From Limimonas halophila (lineage in GTDB: Bacteria > Pseudomonadota > Alphaproteobacteria > Kiloniellales > Rhodovibrionaceae), in the NCBI RefSeq assembly GCF_900100655.1, contig NZ_FNCE01000002.1, forward strand, positions 372,001 to 436,000: a DNA stretch of 64,000 nucleotides, written 5' to 3'. Both the position numbers and the translations under genes were made by a program. Below the pieces are notes generated by a model. That model ran no database searches. It saw only the letters and a list, made by a program, of their open reading frames with translations, and was not told the origin of the DNA. The stretch's first letter is position 1. Every line of letters starts with the position of its first letter. This document shows positions 43,897 through 53,385 of the stretch, piece by piece.

Positions 43897-46032
43897 TCAT
43901 CCGCGCGCCCGCTCCACCGAGGTGATCACCGGAGTCGCGCGCAGCGCGGCCATGACGTTGGTGAGGTGCTTCACGTTCGTCACCTCCAGGTCGACCAGCA
44001 TCTCGAAGAAGTCCACCGAGCGGTTGGTGATCTTGAGGTTGGAGATGTTGGCCTTGTTCTTGCCGATCACCGTGGACAGCGAGCCCAGGCTGCCGGGCTC
44101 GTTGGCGACGATGACGTGCAGCCGCCCCGTGTAGGGCTGGCCCGTTTCCTCGACGTCCCAGGCCAGATCCACCCAGCGCTCCGGCGAATCCTGGAAGTTG
44201 GCCAGCGTCTCGCAGTCGATCGTGTGCACCGTCACGCCCTTGCCGGTGGTGACGATGCCGACGATGCGCTCACCGGGCAGCGGGTGGCAGCAGCGCGCGA
44301 AGTGGACCGCCATGCCGGGAATCAGGCCGCGGATGGGGATGGCGCTGTCGCCGCCGCTCTTCTTCCGCCCGCGGCTGATGGGGACGACGTTGTCGTCCTG
44401 GGCCTCGCTCTCGCTCGGGAAGACAGCGTTGAGCACCTCGCGCGCCGTGCGCTCGCCGCGTCCGACGGCAACCTGGACGTCGGCCACGGATTCCATCCGC
44501 AGCTTGCCGAGCGCCTGTTCCACCGCTTTTTCGCTGAACTCTCGCCCATCCTGGCGGAAGGTCTTCTGCAGGATCTGGCGGCCCAGCTCCTGGTACTGCT
44601 CGCGTTCGCGGGCGCGCACGAAGCGGCGGATGCGCGCCCGCGCCTTGCCGGTGACGACGAACTTTTCCCAGTCCGGCGAGGGCGTCTGGGCCTTGGAGGT
44701 GATGATCTCCACCTGGGCGCCGTTCTCCAGCGAGGTCTTCAGCGGAACCATGCGGCCGTTGACCTTGGCGCCCACGCAGGTGTCGCCGACCTCGGAGTGC
44801 ACGGCGTAGGCGAAGTCCACCGGCGTCGCCCCGCGCGGCAGCGAAATCAGATCGCCCTTGGGTGTGAAGCAGAACACCTGGTCCTGGAACATTTCCATCT
44901 TGGTGTGTTCCAGGAACTCCTCCGGCGTGGAGGCGTGGTCGAGGATGTCCAGGAGCTCGCGCAGCCAGCGGTACTGGCGCCCGTCGACCGCCTCGTCCGC
45001 CTGCTTGTAGACCCAGTGCGCGGCCACGCCGTACTCGGCGATCTCGTGCATCTCGCGCGTGCGCACCTGCACCTCGATGCGCTGGCGCTTGGGCCCGATC
45101 AGGCCCGTGTGCAGCGAGCGGTAGCCGTTGGGCTTGGGCGTCGAGATGTAGTCCTTGAAACGCCCCGGCACGACCGGATAGCGCGCGTGCAGCGTGCCCA
45201 GCGCGTGATAGCAATCGTGGATGTCGTCCACGACCACGCGGAACGCCATGATGTCCGAGAGTTGCTCGAACCCGACGCTCTTGCGCTGCATCTTGCGCCA
45301 GATCGAATAGGGCGTCTTCATGCGCCCCGTGACTTCGGCGTGCAGACCATCGGCCTGCAGCGCCGCCTGCAACTCCTCGACGATCTGGTTCTCGATGTCG
45401 CCGCCGCGTTCACGCAGGAACTCCAGCCGGCGCACGATCGACTCGCGTGCGTCCGGGTGCAGCTGGCGGAAGGCGAGATCCTCCAGCTCGTCCTTGAAGC
45501 GCTGCATGCCGATGCGCTCGGCCAGCGGCGCGTAGATCTCCATCGTCTCGCTGGCGATGCGCCGGCGTTTGTCGAGCGAGTCGATATAGCCGATCGTGTG
45601 CATGTTGTGCAGACGGTCCGCCAGCTTCACCAGCAGCACGCGAATGTCCTCGGACATCGCCAGCAGAAGCTTGCGGAAGTTCTCGGCGTGGCGCGTCTGC
45701 TCCGACTGCAGCTCCAGGCGCGAAAGCTTGGTGACGCCGTCCACGAGCCGCGCCACGTCCTCGCCGAAGGACTTGCGGATGTCCTCCATCGAGGTGTTGG
45801 TGTCCTCGACGGTGTCGTGGAGCAGCGCTGTGATGATGGAACTGGTGTCGAGCTTGAGATCCGTGAGGATCCCGGCGACCTCGAGGGGATGCGAAAAGTA
45901 GGGGTCGCCGGACGCGCGCGTCTGCGAGCCGTGCGCCTTCATGGCGAAGACGTAGGCCCGGTTCAGGGCGTCCTCGTCCGCCTGGGGGTCGTAGGCCTTG
46001 ACCCGCTCGACCAGTTCGAATTGCCGCATCAT
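43897..46032 (-). CDS. rsh: Bifunctional (p)ppGpp synthetase/hydrolase (Rel/Spo homologue)
   Basis: Rsh makes and degrades (p)ppGpp in the stringent response. In 711 residues the hydrolase domain has the metal-binding HDTVED and VKLADRLHNM. The synthetase domain has AFRVVVDDIHDCYHALG and FKDYISTPKPNGYRSLHT, followed by TGS (FTPKGDLISLPRGATPVDFAYAVHS), a zinc-finger-like ARCCHPLPGERIVG region and a C-terminal ACT domain. Both catalytic halves look intact. The first of two adjacent ATGs (46032) gives the usual MxRQFELVERVKAYDP start. Confidence 0.96.
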   Translation of the reverse strand: MMRQFELVERVKAYDPQADEDALNRAYVFAMKAHGSQTRASGDPYFSHPLEVAGILTDLKLDTSSIITALLHDTVEDTNTSMEDIRKSFGEDVARLVDGVTKLSRLELQSEQTRHAENFRKLLLAMSEDIRVLLVKLADRLHNMHTIGYIDSLDKRRRIASETMEIYAPLAERIGMQRFKDELEDLAFRQLHPDARESIVRRLEFLRERGGDIENQIVEELQAALQADGLHAEVTGRMKTPYSIWRKMQRKSVGFEQLSDIMAFRVVVDDIHDCYHALGTLHARYPVVPGRFKDYISTPKPNGYRSLHTGLIGPKRQRIEVQVRTREMHEIAEYGVAAHWVYKQADEAVDGRQYRWLRELLDILDHASTPEEFLEHTKMEMFQDQVFCFTPKGDLISLPRGATPVDFAYAVHSEVGDTCVGAKVNGRMVPLKTSLENGAQVEIITSKAQTPSPDWEKFVVTGKARARIRRFVRAREREQYQELGRQILQKTFRQDGREFSEKAVEQALGKLRMESVADVQVAVGRGERTAREVLNAVFPSESEAQDDNVVPISRGRKKSGGDSAIPIRGLIPGMAVHFARCCHPLPGERIVGIVTTGKGVTVHTIDCETLANFQDSPERWVDLAWDVEETGQPYTGRLHVIVANEPGSLGSLSTVIGKNKANISNLKITNRSVDFFEMLVDLEVTNVKHLTNVMAALRATPVITSVERARG

Positions 46033-46133
46033 GGCGCGCGCGCCGCCACCCGACCGTTCAATGGCGTGTAATCATCGCTACCAACAATGTACGGTCGGCA
46101 GGAAGCTGCGCCAAGGCGGGGGAGGCGTTACGC

Positions 46134-46610
46134 CTAGTCCTCCCCTTCGCCGCCGAGCCCGGCCTCGGCGTCGTCGTCGGCTTCGGCCTCGGCCAGCTCC
46201 TCCAGGGACTCGGCGCCCTCTTCGCTGACGCTCGCCGACGCCGCCTCCTCGGAGTCGCCGGCGGCGGCCTCATCAGCTGCGGGCGCCGCCTCCGCCGCGG
46301 CAGGGGCAGCCGGACTCTCGCCGCTCTCGGGCTCACCCTCGAGGGCGTCGAACTCCGGCAGGTCCTCGTCGGCCTCATCGCGCACGCGGTACTTCTGCTG
46401 CGTGCGGATCAGTTCCTCTTCGAGCTGCTCGAAGCTGACCGTCTTGGCCGCAACCTCGCGCAGAGCCACGACGGGATTCTTGTCGTTGTCGCGGTCGACC
46501 GTCAGGGGCGCCCCGCTGGCGAGGTCCCGCGCCCGCTGCGAGGCGATCATGACCAGCTCGAAGCGATTGGGCAGACGAAGAATGCAGTCCTCGACCGTGA
46601 CGCGCGCCAT
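46134..46610 (-). CDS. rpoZ: RNA polymerase omega subunit with a long acidic tail
   Basis: Omega supports assembly of RNA polymerase and the ppGpp site. Residues 1-75 are canonical: [44 protein letters not shown] and [12 protein letters not shown]. The following 80 residues are almost only Glu, Asp, Ala, Ser and Gly, making this omega (158 residues) longer than most. Rsh lies directly downstream, the usual rpoZ-rsh pairing. The acidic tail is highly charged and presumably disordered. Confidence 0.95.
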   Translation of the reverse strand: MARVTVEDCILRLPNRFELVMIASQRARDLASGAPLTVDRDNDKNPVVALREVAAKTVSFEQLEEELIRTQQKYRVRDEADEDLPEFDALEGEPESGESPAAPAAAEAAPAADEAAAGDSEEAASASVSEEGAESLEELAEAEADDDAEAGLGGEGED

Positions 46611-46756
46611 GTGTCCATGCCTCGACCGTGCTGAAAAACCGGGCTGGCAGCGGCGCCGGCCGCCGGATCGGCGTGCGCGCGGCTGCACAGCATGACCGAC
46701 GCGCCGCGGACGGGCCGCAGCGCGATGTGCTTGTATAGGGATGTGGCGGCCACTGT

Positions 46757-47287
46757 TCAAGCGTCCAGCGCACCCGCCTCGTCGGGCTCGCAGATTTGAT
46801 CGCCCGGCAGGCACGCCAACAGCTCGGCCGCCGTCCCCCCGCCCACCGGGTGCCGCCACTCGGGTGCCAGCTCGGCCAGCGGCGCCAGGACGAAGGCGCG
46901 CTCGTGCAGGCGCGGGTGCGGCAGGCATGGCCAGTCGTCTTCCGCCGTCACGGCGCCGTCGTGGTCCAGCAGGTCGAGGTCCACGGCACGCGGCGGCCAG
47001 CGTTCGGTGTCGGAGCGCACGCGCCCCAACTCGGCCTCGACCGCGTGCAGCGCCCGCAGCACCTCGCCGGCGGGCCACGCGGTGTCCAGCTGCGCCACGC
47101 CGTTGACGAACCACGGCTGCCCCGACGGCGGCACCGGCGCGCTGCGGTACCAGCGCGAGCGCGCCCCCACGGGAAGTCCCCGGCGGGCCAGCCGGTCGAG
47201 CGCGACCATCAGGGTGTCGCGCGGGCCGCCGTGCGCCGACGGCAGGTTCGCGCCAAGCCCGATCACCACCACGTTTCGGCACTCCAC
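46757..47287 (-). CDS. folK: 6-hydroxymethyl-7,8-dihydropterin pyrophosphokinase
   Basis: FolK activates the pterin for dihydropteroate synthesis. The 176-residue protein has [12 protein letters not shown] at the N-terminus, the Arg/Trp loop SRWYRSAPV, and the signature [16 protein letters not shown] followed by [18 protein letters not shown]. The start is GTG 47287. It is divergent from the NYN-domain gene, and rpoZ follows 146 bases downstream. Confidence 0.93.
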   Translation of the reverse strand: MECRNVVVIGLGANLPSAHGGPRDTLMVALDRLARRGLPVGARSRWYRSAPVPPSGQPWFVNGVAQLDTAWPAGEVLRALHAVEAELGRVRSDTERWPPRAVDLDLLDHDGAVTAEDDWPCLPHPRLHERAFVLAPLAELAPEWRHPVGGGTAAELLACLPGDQICEPDEAGALDA

Positions 47288-47400
47288 TCGTGGGAAGCGG
47301 TTTCTTCACCCGTCCGCTTGCGTTACACGGGATTGATAACGCCCCGGTCAGTCTGCTCCGGTATCACGCGTTTGCTGCACCCTTCGCAAGAGGTTTCAAC

Positions 47401-48009
47401 ATGGATTGGCATTTCTACCGTGAAGAACGGGCCGCGCTTTTCATCGACGGCGCCAATCTTTACGCCACCGCCCGGTCCCTCGGGTTCGATATTGATTACA
47501 AACGATTGCTTGATTTGTTCGTTCAAGAAACCCGTTTGGTTCGCGCCTTTTATTACACCGCCCTTCTGGAAGACCAGGAATACTCGCCCATCCGGCCGTT
47601 GATCGACTGGCTCGACTACAACGGCTATACGATGGTCACCAAGCCCACGAAGTCGTTCCACGACTCCGACACCGGGCGCAAGAAAGTCAAGGGCAACATG
47701 GATATCGAGCTTGCGATCGACATGCTCGAAATATCCAGTTACCTCGACCACGTCGTCCTCTTCTCCGGCGACGGCGACTTCCGCCGCCTGATCGAAGCGG
47801 TGCAGCGAAAGGCCGTGCGCACCACGGTGATTTCCACGATCCGCACGCAGCCGCCCATGATCGCCGACGAGCTGCGCCGCACCGCCGACACCTTCATCGA
47901 CCTGGACAACCTGCGCGGCGAGATCGAGCGGGTGCACACCAATGCGTCCGAGGGACGCCGCCCTCGCCCTCGAACCGATGAGGGCGAGCCCCCGCAGGAC
48001 GATCGCTGA
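47401..48009 (+). CDS. NYN-domain (LabA/DUF88-like) putative RNase
   Basis: The 202-residue protein has the PIN-like NYN fold with its acidic residues: AALFIDGANLYATARSLGFDIDY at the N-terminus, GNMDIELAIDML in the middle, and VVLFSGDGDFRRLIEAVQRKAVRTTVIS. These Asp residues form the metal site of this nuclease-like family. The ATG at 47401 gives the common MDWHFYREERAALFIDG start. The first 200 bases are visibly less GC-rich than the neighbours (codons such as GAT, ATT, AAA, TTG). Its RNA target is unknown. Confidence 0.9.
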   Translation: MDWHFYREERAALFIDGANLYATARSLGFDIDYKRLLDLFVQETRLVRAFYYTALLEDQEYSPIRPLIDWLDYNGYTMVTKPTKSFHDSDTGRKKVKGNMDIELAIDMLEISSYLDHVVLFSGDGDFRRLIEAVQRKAVRTTVISTIRTQPPMIADELRRTADTFIDLDNLRGEIERVHTNASEGRRPRPRTDEGEPPQDDR

Positions 48010-48014
48010 GCGTC

Positions 48015-48668
48015 GTGGCCGCCACCGAACCCCCGGAGCCGGCCGCGGCCTGTGCCAAGTGTTCGCGGCTGGCGGCGTTCCGGGAAACCAACCGGGCCGC
48101 GCATCCGAGCTTCTGGAACGCCCCCGTGCCCGCGTTCGGCGGCACGGACGCGCGGTTGCTCGTGGTCGGACTCGCCCCGGGGCTCAAGGGCGCCAACCGC
48201 ACCGGCCGCCCCTTCACCGGGGACTACGCCGGCGAGGTGCTCTATCAAGCCCTGCTCGACACCGGCTTCGCTCGCGGCACCTACGCCGCCCGCGCCGACG
48301 ACGGTTTGCGGCTGAATGGCTGTCGCGTGACCAACGCCGTGCGCTGTGTGCCGCCCGACAACAAGCCGACGGCGGCGGAAATCCGCACGTGCAGCAACGC
48401 TTTCCTCGCGGGCGAGATTGCTGCCCTGCCCCGGCTGCGCGCCATCCTGGCGCTGGGCAAGGTCGCCCACGACGCCGTGCTGGGAACGCAGGGGCTGGTG
48501 AAGGCGCACCACCCCTTCGCCCACGGACGCGAGCACAGCCTCCCGAACGGGCTGACCCTGGCGGACTGCTACCACTGCTCGCGCTACAACGTGAACACGG
48601 GGCGCATGACGCCCGCGATGCTGCGGGACGTGCTCACGCGGCTTTCGGGGTTGCTGGATGCCGCGTGA
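48015..48668 (+). CDS. Uracil-DNA glycosylase family 5 (UDGb-type)
   Basis: The enzyme would remove uracil and other deaminated bases from DNA. The 217-residue protein has motif 1 as GLAPGLKGANRTGRPFTGD and an N-terminal CAKC pair. Further cysteines in VRCVPPDNKP and IRTCSNAF likely complete a 4Fe-4S site; the second motif is HHPFAHGREHSL. The GLAPG motif lacks the usual catalytic Asp of family 1, which is typical for UDGb. The start is GTG 48015, 5 bases after the NYN stop. Confidence 0.92.
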   Translation: MAATEPPEPAAACAKCSRLAAFRETNRAAHPSFWNAPVPAFGGTDARLLVVGLAPGLKGANRTGRPFTGDYAGEVLYQALLDTGFARGTYAARADDGLRLNGCRVTNAVRCVPPDNKPTAAEIRTCSNAFLAGEIAALPRLRAILALGKVAHDAVLGTQGLVKAHHPFAHGREHSLPNGLTLADCYHCSRYNVNTGRMTPAMLRDVLTRLSGLLDAA

Positions 48669-48683
48669 GCGTCGCGCCGCCCA

Positions 48684-49172
48684 TTAGCTGTACTCGCGGA
48701 TGACCTGGCGCTTGCGGCGCTGCCAGTCGCGCTCCTTCTCCGTCTCGCGCTTGTCGACCTTGCGCTTGCCGCGCGCCAGCCCGAGCTTGATCTTCGCCAA
48801 GCCGCGGTTGTTGAAGTAAACCTGCATTGGCACGAGCGTGTAGCCCTTCTGGTTGATCTGGCCCAGCAGGTTCTTCAGCTCGCGCCGATGAATGAGCAGC
48901 TTCCGCTGCCGGCGCGGTTTGTGGTTGAACATCGCCGGCGAATACTCGCCGATGTGCGCGTTCATCAGCCACAGCTCGCCGTGCTTTTCGGCGGCGTAGG
49001 CCTCCTTGATCGAGCACTTGCCCTCGCGCAGCGCCTTCACTTCGCTGCCGTGGAGCACGAGGCCGGCTTCGATCTCCTCCTCGATCGAATAGTCGTAGCG
49101 CGCCCGGCGGTTGACGGCGACGGTGCCGAACTCCGTAAACGGCTTGGTGTCCTTCTTTTTCTTCTGCGCCAT
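48684..49172 (-). CDS. smpB: SsrA-binding protein SmpB
   Basis: SmpB binds tmRNA and brings it to stalled ribosomes. The 162-residue protein has NRRARYDYSIEEEIEAGLVLHGSEVKALREGKC, the beta-barrel segment NKGYTLVP-like QKGYTLVPMQVYFNN, and a basic C-terminal tail (RGKRKVDKRETEKERDWQRRKRQVIREYS) that enters the decoding channel. ATG 49172 is preferred to 49178 because GGAGGG is then 8 bases upstream. dapA lies upstream on the same strand, the standard alphaproteobacterial order. Confidence 0.95.
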   Translation of the reverse strand: MAQKKKKDTKPFTEFGTVAVNRRARYDYSIEEEIEAGLVLHGSEVKALREGKCSIKEAYAAEKHGELWLMNAHIGEYSPAMFNHKPRRQRKLLIHRRELKNLLGQINQKGYTLVPMQVYFNNRGLAKIKLGLARGKRKVDKRETEKERDWQRRKRQVIREYS

Positions 49173-49233
49173 GCCCATCGCCCTCCGCGGCGGCTCGTCT
49201 CACATTTCCGGGACGCCACGTGCGCAGGCGGGC

Positions 49234-50121
49234 TCAGGCGATCAACCCCGCGTGCTGCATGGCCTGCCGGATCTGCGCCTTCGCCGCGTCGCCGCACGGC
49301 ACGATCGGCAGGCGCACGTCCGCCGAGCACAGGCCCAGCAGGCTGGCGCCGTACTTCGCCGGCGCCGGGCTGGGCTCGCAGAACATGGCGTCGTGCAGCG
49401 CCATCAGGCGCGCGTTGATCGCCTGCGCGGTGGCGACGTCGCCGCGCTGCCAGGCGGCGTGCATCTCCGCGAGTTGCGCCGGCGCCACGTTGGCGGAGAC
49501 CGAGATGCACCCGTGCCCGCCCATCGCCAGGAAGGGCAGCACCGTCCCGTCCTCGCCGGAAAGCTGCGCGAAATCGTCGCCGGCGACCTCGCGCGTGGCG
49601 TGGGGGCGCACGGGATCCTTGGTGGAATCCTTCATGCCCACGATGCGCGGCAGCTTCGCCAGCCGGCCCAGGGTTTCGGAGGTCATCTCGACCACCGTGC
49701 GCCCGGGGATGTTGTAGATGATGATGGGGATGTCGGCGGCGTCGTGAACGGCCTTGAAGTGCTGGTAGATGCCTTCCTGGCTGGGCTTGTTGTAGTAGGG
49801 GACCACCACCAGCGCCGCGTCCGCGCCCGCGTGGGCGGCGTGCTGTGTCAGCCCGATGGCCTCCTCGGTGCTGTTGGAGCCCGCCCCGGCGATCACCGGC
49901 ACGCGCCCGCCCGTCGTGGCGATCGCGATTTCGGTGACGCGGCGGTGCTCCTCGTGGCTCAGCGTCGGGGACTCGCCCGTCGTGCCACACGGAATCAGCG
50001 CCTGCGTGCCCTGCGCGATCTGCCACTCGATGAACTCGCGGAAGGCGCGCTCATCGACCTGACCGTCGCGGAACGGCGTGATGAGCGCGCAGCACGAGCC
50101 CGAAAACATCGGCCCAGCCAT
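49234..50121 (-). CDS. dapA: 4-hydroxy-tetrahydrodipicolinate synthase
   Basis: DapA condenses pyruvate with aspartate semialdehyde in lysine and peptidoglycan-precursor synthesis. The 295-residue TIM-barrel has GTTGESPTLSHEEH, VPYYNKPSQEGIYQHF, YNIPGRT and the Schiff-base lysine in VGMKDSTKD (about K164). Several ATGs are possible; 50121 was chosen for GGAG 8 bases upstream and a near-standard length, while 50109 would give the most typical MFSGSCCALITPF start. Confidence 0.95.
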   Translation of the reverse strand: MAGPMFSGSCCALITPFRDGQVDERAFREFIEWQIAQGTQALIPCGTTGESPTLSHEEHRRVTEIAIATTGGRVPVIAGAGSNSTEEAIGLTQHAAHAGADAALVVVPYYNKPSQEGIYQHFKAVHDAADIPIIIYNIPGRTVVEMTSETLGRLAKLPRIVGMKDSTKDPVRPHATREVAGDDFAQLSGEDGTVLPFLAMGGHGCISVSANVAPAQLAEMHAAWQRGDVATAQAINARLMALHDAMFCEPSPAPAKYGASLLGLCSADVRLPIVPCGDAAKAQIRQAMQHAGLIA

Positions 50122-50278
50122 GACCGTCTCCATCCCGGATCCTGTGAACCCCAGCACTGGGTGCCAGTCCTAGCCGTCCCGTCCCCATGCGGCAAGCCGC
50201 CTGTCCCCTTGAGTGATTGTTAACGCTCAGTCCCTAGGCTTACCCTGGTCAAACGATCCGGGTAGGAGTGACCACGGG

Positions 50279-52342
50279 ATGCCGGGGGCGGTTGCGGGAA
50301 TCGGCGCCGTGCTCCGCGGGGGGATGCGTCCCATCCTCTGCGCGGCCATGCTGTTCGGGGCGTGCCTACCGGGCGCGCACGCCGCGCCACCCGTGCCGCG
50401 CGAAGCGCCGGATCGCGTTCAGCTGGGCATGGCGTTCGGCGCCATCGATTCCTACGCCTTCGACCGCGCCCGCCGCATCGCCCGGCACCTCGACGCACCG
50501 CTCGCCCGGAAGGCGATCCGGTGGCGGGTCCTGCTGGCGCAACAGGGCGGCGGCGTATTCGACACCTACCGCGCCTTCCTGCGCGACAACCCCGACTGGC
50601 CCGGTCGCGACACCCTGCGCTACCGCGCCGAAGGCGTGATGCCGGCGAGCCTGCCGGACGACGAGGTCCTGCGGTTCTTCCGCGACATCGAGCCATACAG
50701 TCCCTACGGGGCCGAGCGCTATGCCGACGCCCTGCGCAGCGTGGGCCGAACCGCCGAGGCCAAGGCCGTGCTGCGCCGTGCCTGGTCGCACGAGACGTTT
50801 CCCAAGGGCGACGCCGAGCGCTTTCACGACCGCTACCATAAGCTGTTCAGCCAGGAGTTGGAACGCGAACGCCTGGACCGGCTGATCTGGACGCGTCACC
50901 TCGACGCGGCCGAGAACCAGCTCTGGCGCGTCGGGGAACCGCACCGGCGCTTGGCGATCGCGCGCATCCGGCTGGCGCGCATGGCCTACGGCGTGGATAA
51001 GGCCATCGACAAGGTTCCCGAGGAGCTACGCGACCATCCGGGCCTGGTGTTCGAGCGCGCCCGCTGGCGGCGCATGAAGGGCCGCTACGCCGACACCATG
51101 GAGCTGCTCCTGCCTCCCCGCGCCAACGTGCCGCACCCGCGCCGCTGGTGGGAAGTCCGGCACTGGGCGGTCCGCGAGGCCATGGAGAAAGGCCACTACT
51201 CCGACGCCTACCGCGTGGCCGCCAACCACGGCATGAGCGAGGGTATCGGCTTCGCCCAGGCGGAATGGCTCGCCGGCTTCGTCGCGCTGCGGTTTCTGCG
51301 CATGCCGGAGCAGGCGCTGGATCACTTCCGCACGCTTCACGAAGGCGTCAGCACCCCTGTCAGCCGCGCCCGGGCAGCCTACTGGGCGGGACGCGCGGCC
51401 GCAGCTCTAGCCAATCGGCGCACCGCCCGGCGGTGGTACGAAACCGCGGCCACCAACCTGACCACCTACTATGGCCAACTTGCGGCGGCCAAGCTCGACA
51501 ACAACCTATTCCTGGCGCTGCCCGAGGGACCGGAGCCGGGGGAGAAGGCCCGCGACTCCTTCGCGAAACGAGAACTTGTCCGGGTCGTGCGAACGCTCGC
51601 GCGGATGGGGCACGCCGGCCGGGTCGATCGCTTCGTCCAGCACCTCAGCGCCCAGGCAGGCAACAGCGTCACCTACCAGCTCATCGCCGACCTAGCGCGC
51701 AGCATCGACCGGCGCGACCTCGCGGTGAGCGTGGCCCGCGACGCGCGGCGGGAGGGCATCATTCTGCCGGACCATCTCTATCCCATCCCGCGCTTGCCAG
51801 CGCTCCGTTCCCCGCGCACAGCCGGTCACCGCGCCACGATCCTCGCGCTGGTGCGTCAGGAGAGCAATTTCGACAGCCACGCCGTCAGCCCGGCGGGCGC
51901 CTACGGGATGATGCAGCTCATGCCGGCGACCGCGCGAACCCTGGCCGATGAGCTGGACATGCCGTTCAGCCGCCAGCGTCTGCGCCGCAATCCCAACTAC
52001 AACATGCGCCTGGGCCGGCATTATCTGAATGAACTGATCGCCCGCTACGATGGCGCGGTGATGCTGGCGATCGCGGCCTATAACGCGGGACCGTCCGCCG
52101 TGGACCGCTGGTTGCACCGCTACGGCGACCCGCGCACGGGCTTCATCAGCCCCGTTACCTGGATCGAGCAAATACCCTACGGAGAAACGCGGAACTACGT
52201 TCAGCGCGTCATGGAATCCATGATGGTCTACCGGCACCGCCGGGCGCCCACGCGGGTTGCACTGGACCTCGATCACGCGACTCTGCTGGGCGACGCCCAG
52301 GCCGGTCCTCAGCAGCAGGCCGGGACCTCCTGCTGCCTGTAA
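50279..52342 (+). CDS. Soluble-type lytic murein transglycosylase (Slt family)
   Basis: This enzyme cleaves peptidoglycan glycan strands, forming 1,6-anhydro ends. The 687-residue protein starts with a signal peptide (MRPILCAAMLFGACLPGAHAA region) and continues with a long superhelical domain (about 60-520) of alpha-helical repeats. It ends with the SLT domain: catalytic Glu in LVRQESNFDSHAVS, GAYGMMQLMPATA, and AAYNAGPSAVDRWLHRYGDP. Starts at 50213, 50279 or 50324 are possible; only the last two place the signal near the N-terminus. It is divergent from dapA. Confidence 0.92.
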   Translation: MPGAVAGIGAVLRGGMRPILCAAMLFGACLPGAHAAPPVPREAPDRVQLGMAFGAIDSYAFDRARRIARHLDAPLARKAIRWRVLLAQQGGGVFDTYRAFLRDNPDWPGRDTLRYRAEGVMPASLPDDEVLRFFRDIEPYSPYGAERYADALRSVGRTAEAKAVLRRAWSHETFPKGDAERFHDRYHKLFSQELERERLDRLIWTRHLDAAENQLWRVGEPHRRLAIARIRLARMAYGVDKAIDKVPEELRDHPGLVFERARWRRMKGRYADTMELLLPPRANVPHPRRWWEVRHWAVREAMEKGHYSDAYRVAANHGMSEGIGFAQAEWLAGFVALRFLRMPEQALDHFRTLHEGVSTPVSRARAAYWAGRAAAALANRRTARRWYETAATNLTTYYGQLAAAKLDNNLFLALPEGPEPGEKARDSFAKRELVRVVRTLARMGHAGRVDRFVQHLSAQAGNSVTYQLIADLARSIDRRDLAVSVARDARREGIILPDHLYPIPRLPALRSPRTAGHRATILALVRQESNFDSHAVSPAGAYGMMQLMPATARTLADELDMPFSRQRLRRNPNYNMRLGRHYLNELIARYDGAVMLAIAAYNAGPSAVDRWLHRYGDPRTGFISPVTWIEQIPYGETRNYVQRVMESMMVYRHRRAPTRVALDLDHATLLGDAQAGPQQQAGTSCCL

Positions 52343-52371
52343 CCGCACCGCGCCGGGAAACGGAGCTCTGC

Positions 52372-53367
52372 ATGAGCGCTGCGCCGCATGCCCGCCTGCC
52401 CAGCTACACCGACGTCGCTTTCGCCGCGGCACGGCTGCACGGGGCCGCGGTGCGGACGCCGCTGCTGACCAACCCGGCCCTGAATGCCGAGGTGGGCGCC
52501 AAGGTCCTGATCAAGCCGGAAACGCTGCAGCGAACCGGCTCCTTCAAGTTTCGCGGCGCCTACAATCGGCTGACGGAACTGGGCGTGACGGGCGCGCGCG
52601 GCGGCGTCGTGGCCTACTCGTCCGGCAACCACGCCCAGGGCGTCGCCCACGCGGCGCAGCTGCTCGGGATACCCGCAGTGGTGGTGATGCCCGCGGACGC
52701 GCCGGAAACAAAGGTCGAGCGCACGCGCGCCTACGGCGCGGAGATCCGCCAGTACGAACGCTTTTTCGAGTGCCGGGAGCGCATCGCCGAAGAGATCGCC
52801 GCCGAGCGCGGGGCGACGGTGGTGAAGCCCTACGACGACCCGGCCATCATTGCCGGTCAGGGAACGGTGGGCCTGGAGATGATCCAGCAAGCCCGGGCGG
52901 CCGGCGAGCGGCTGGACACCGTGCTGGTCTGTGCCGGGGGCGGCGGGCTGTCGGCGGGAGCCGCCCTCGCCTGTTCGGCGCTAAGCCCCGCGACGGCCGT
53001 CTACACTGTGGAGCCCGAGGGCCACGACGACCACGCCCGCTCGCTTGCAGCCGGTCATCGCGTCGCCAATGCGGATGCGCCGCCATCCATCTGCGACGCG
53101 CTGCTCGCGCCCACGCCGGGTGCGTTGACGTTCGCGGTGAACGAATCCCGCCTTGCCGGCGGGCTGGCGGTCAGCGACACCGAGGTCCGATCGGCCGTCC
53201 GGACGGCTTTCGCCTCGCTCAAGCTGGTGGTGGAGCCGAGCGGGGCCGTGGCCCTGGCCGCGGCTTTGACCGGCAAGCTTGGGCAGCCGGCCGGAACCAT
53301 CGGCGTGGTGCTGTCCGGCGGCAACGTCGATGCGGGGGCCTACGCCGACACCATCGCCGGCGCCTAA
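52372..53367 (+). CDS. Threonine/serine dehydratase (PLP fold type II)
   Basis: The enzyme likely deaminates threonine or serine to the 2-oxo acid. In 331 residues the PLP lysine lies in RTGSFKFRGAYN, followed by SSGNHAQGVAHAA, the phosphate-binding loop CAGGGGLSAG, and VLSGGNVD. There is no C-terminal ACT domain, so it is the short catabolic type or a serine racemase-like enzyme rather than allosteric IlvA. It starts 29 bases after the transglycosylase stop and may be co-transcribed. Confidence 0.9.
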   Translation: MSAAPHARLPSYTDVAFAAARLHGAAVRTPLLTNPALNAEVGAKVLIKPETLQRTGSFKFRGAYNRLTELGVTGARGGVVAYSSGNHAQGVAHAAQLLGIPAVVVMPADAPETKVERTRAYGAEIRQYERFFECRERIAEEIAAERGATVVKPYDDPAIIAGQGTVGLEMIQQARAAGERLDTVLVCAGGGGLSAGAALACSALSPATAVYTVEPEGHDDHARSLAAGHRVANADAPPSICDALLAPTPGALTFAVNESRLAGGLAVSDTEVRSAVRTAFASLKLVVEPSGAVALAAALTGKLGQPAGTIGVVLSGGNVDAGAYADTIAGA

Positions 53368-53385
53368 CCGCGGTATACGCGGCGC

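Noticed and set aside
50205-50240. Sequence resembling a strong sigma-70 promoter (TTGAGT ... CTCAGTCCCTAGG)
   Set aside because: The spacing between any -35 and -10 is too long and no good -10 hexamer follows.
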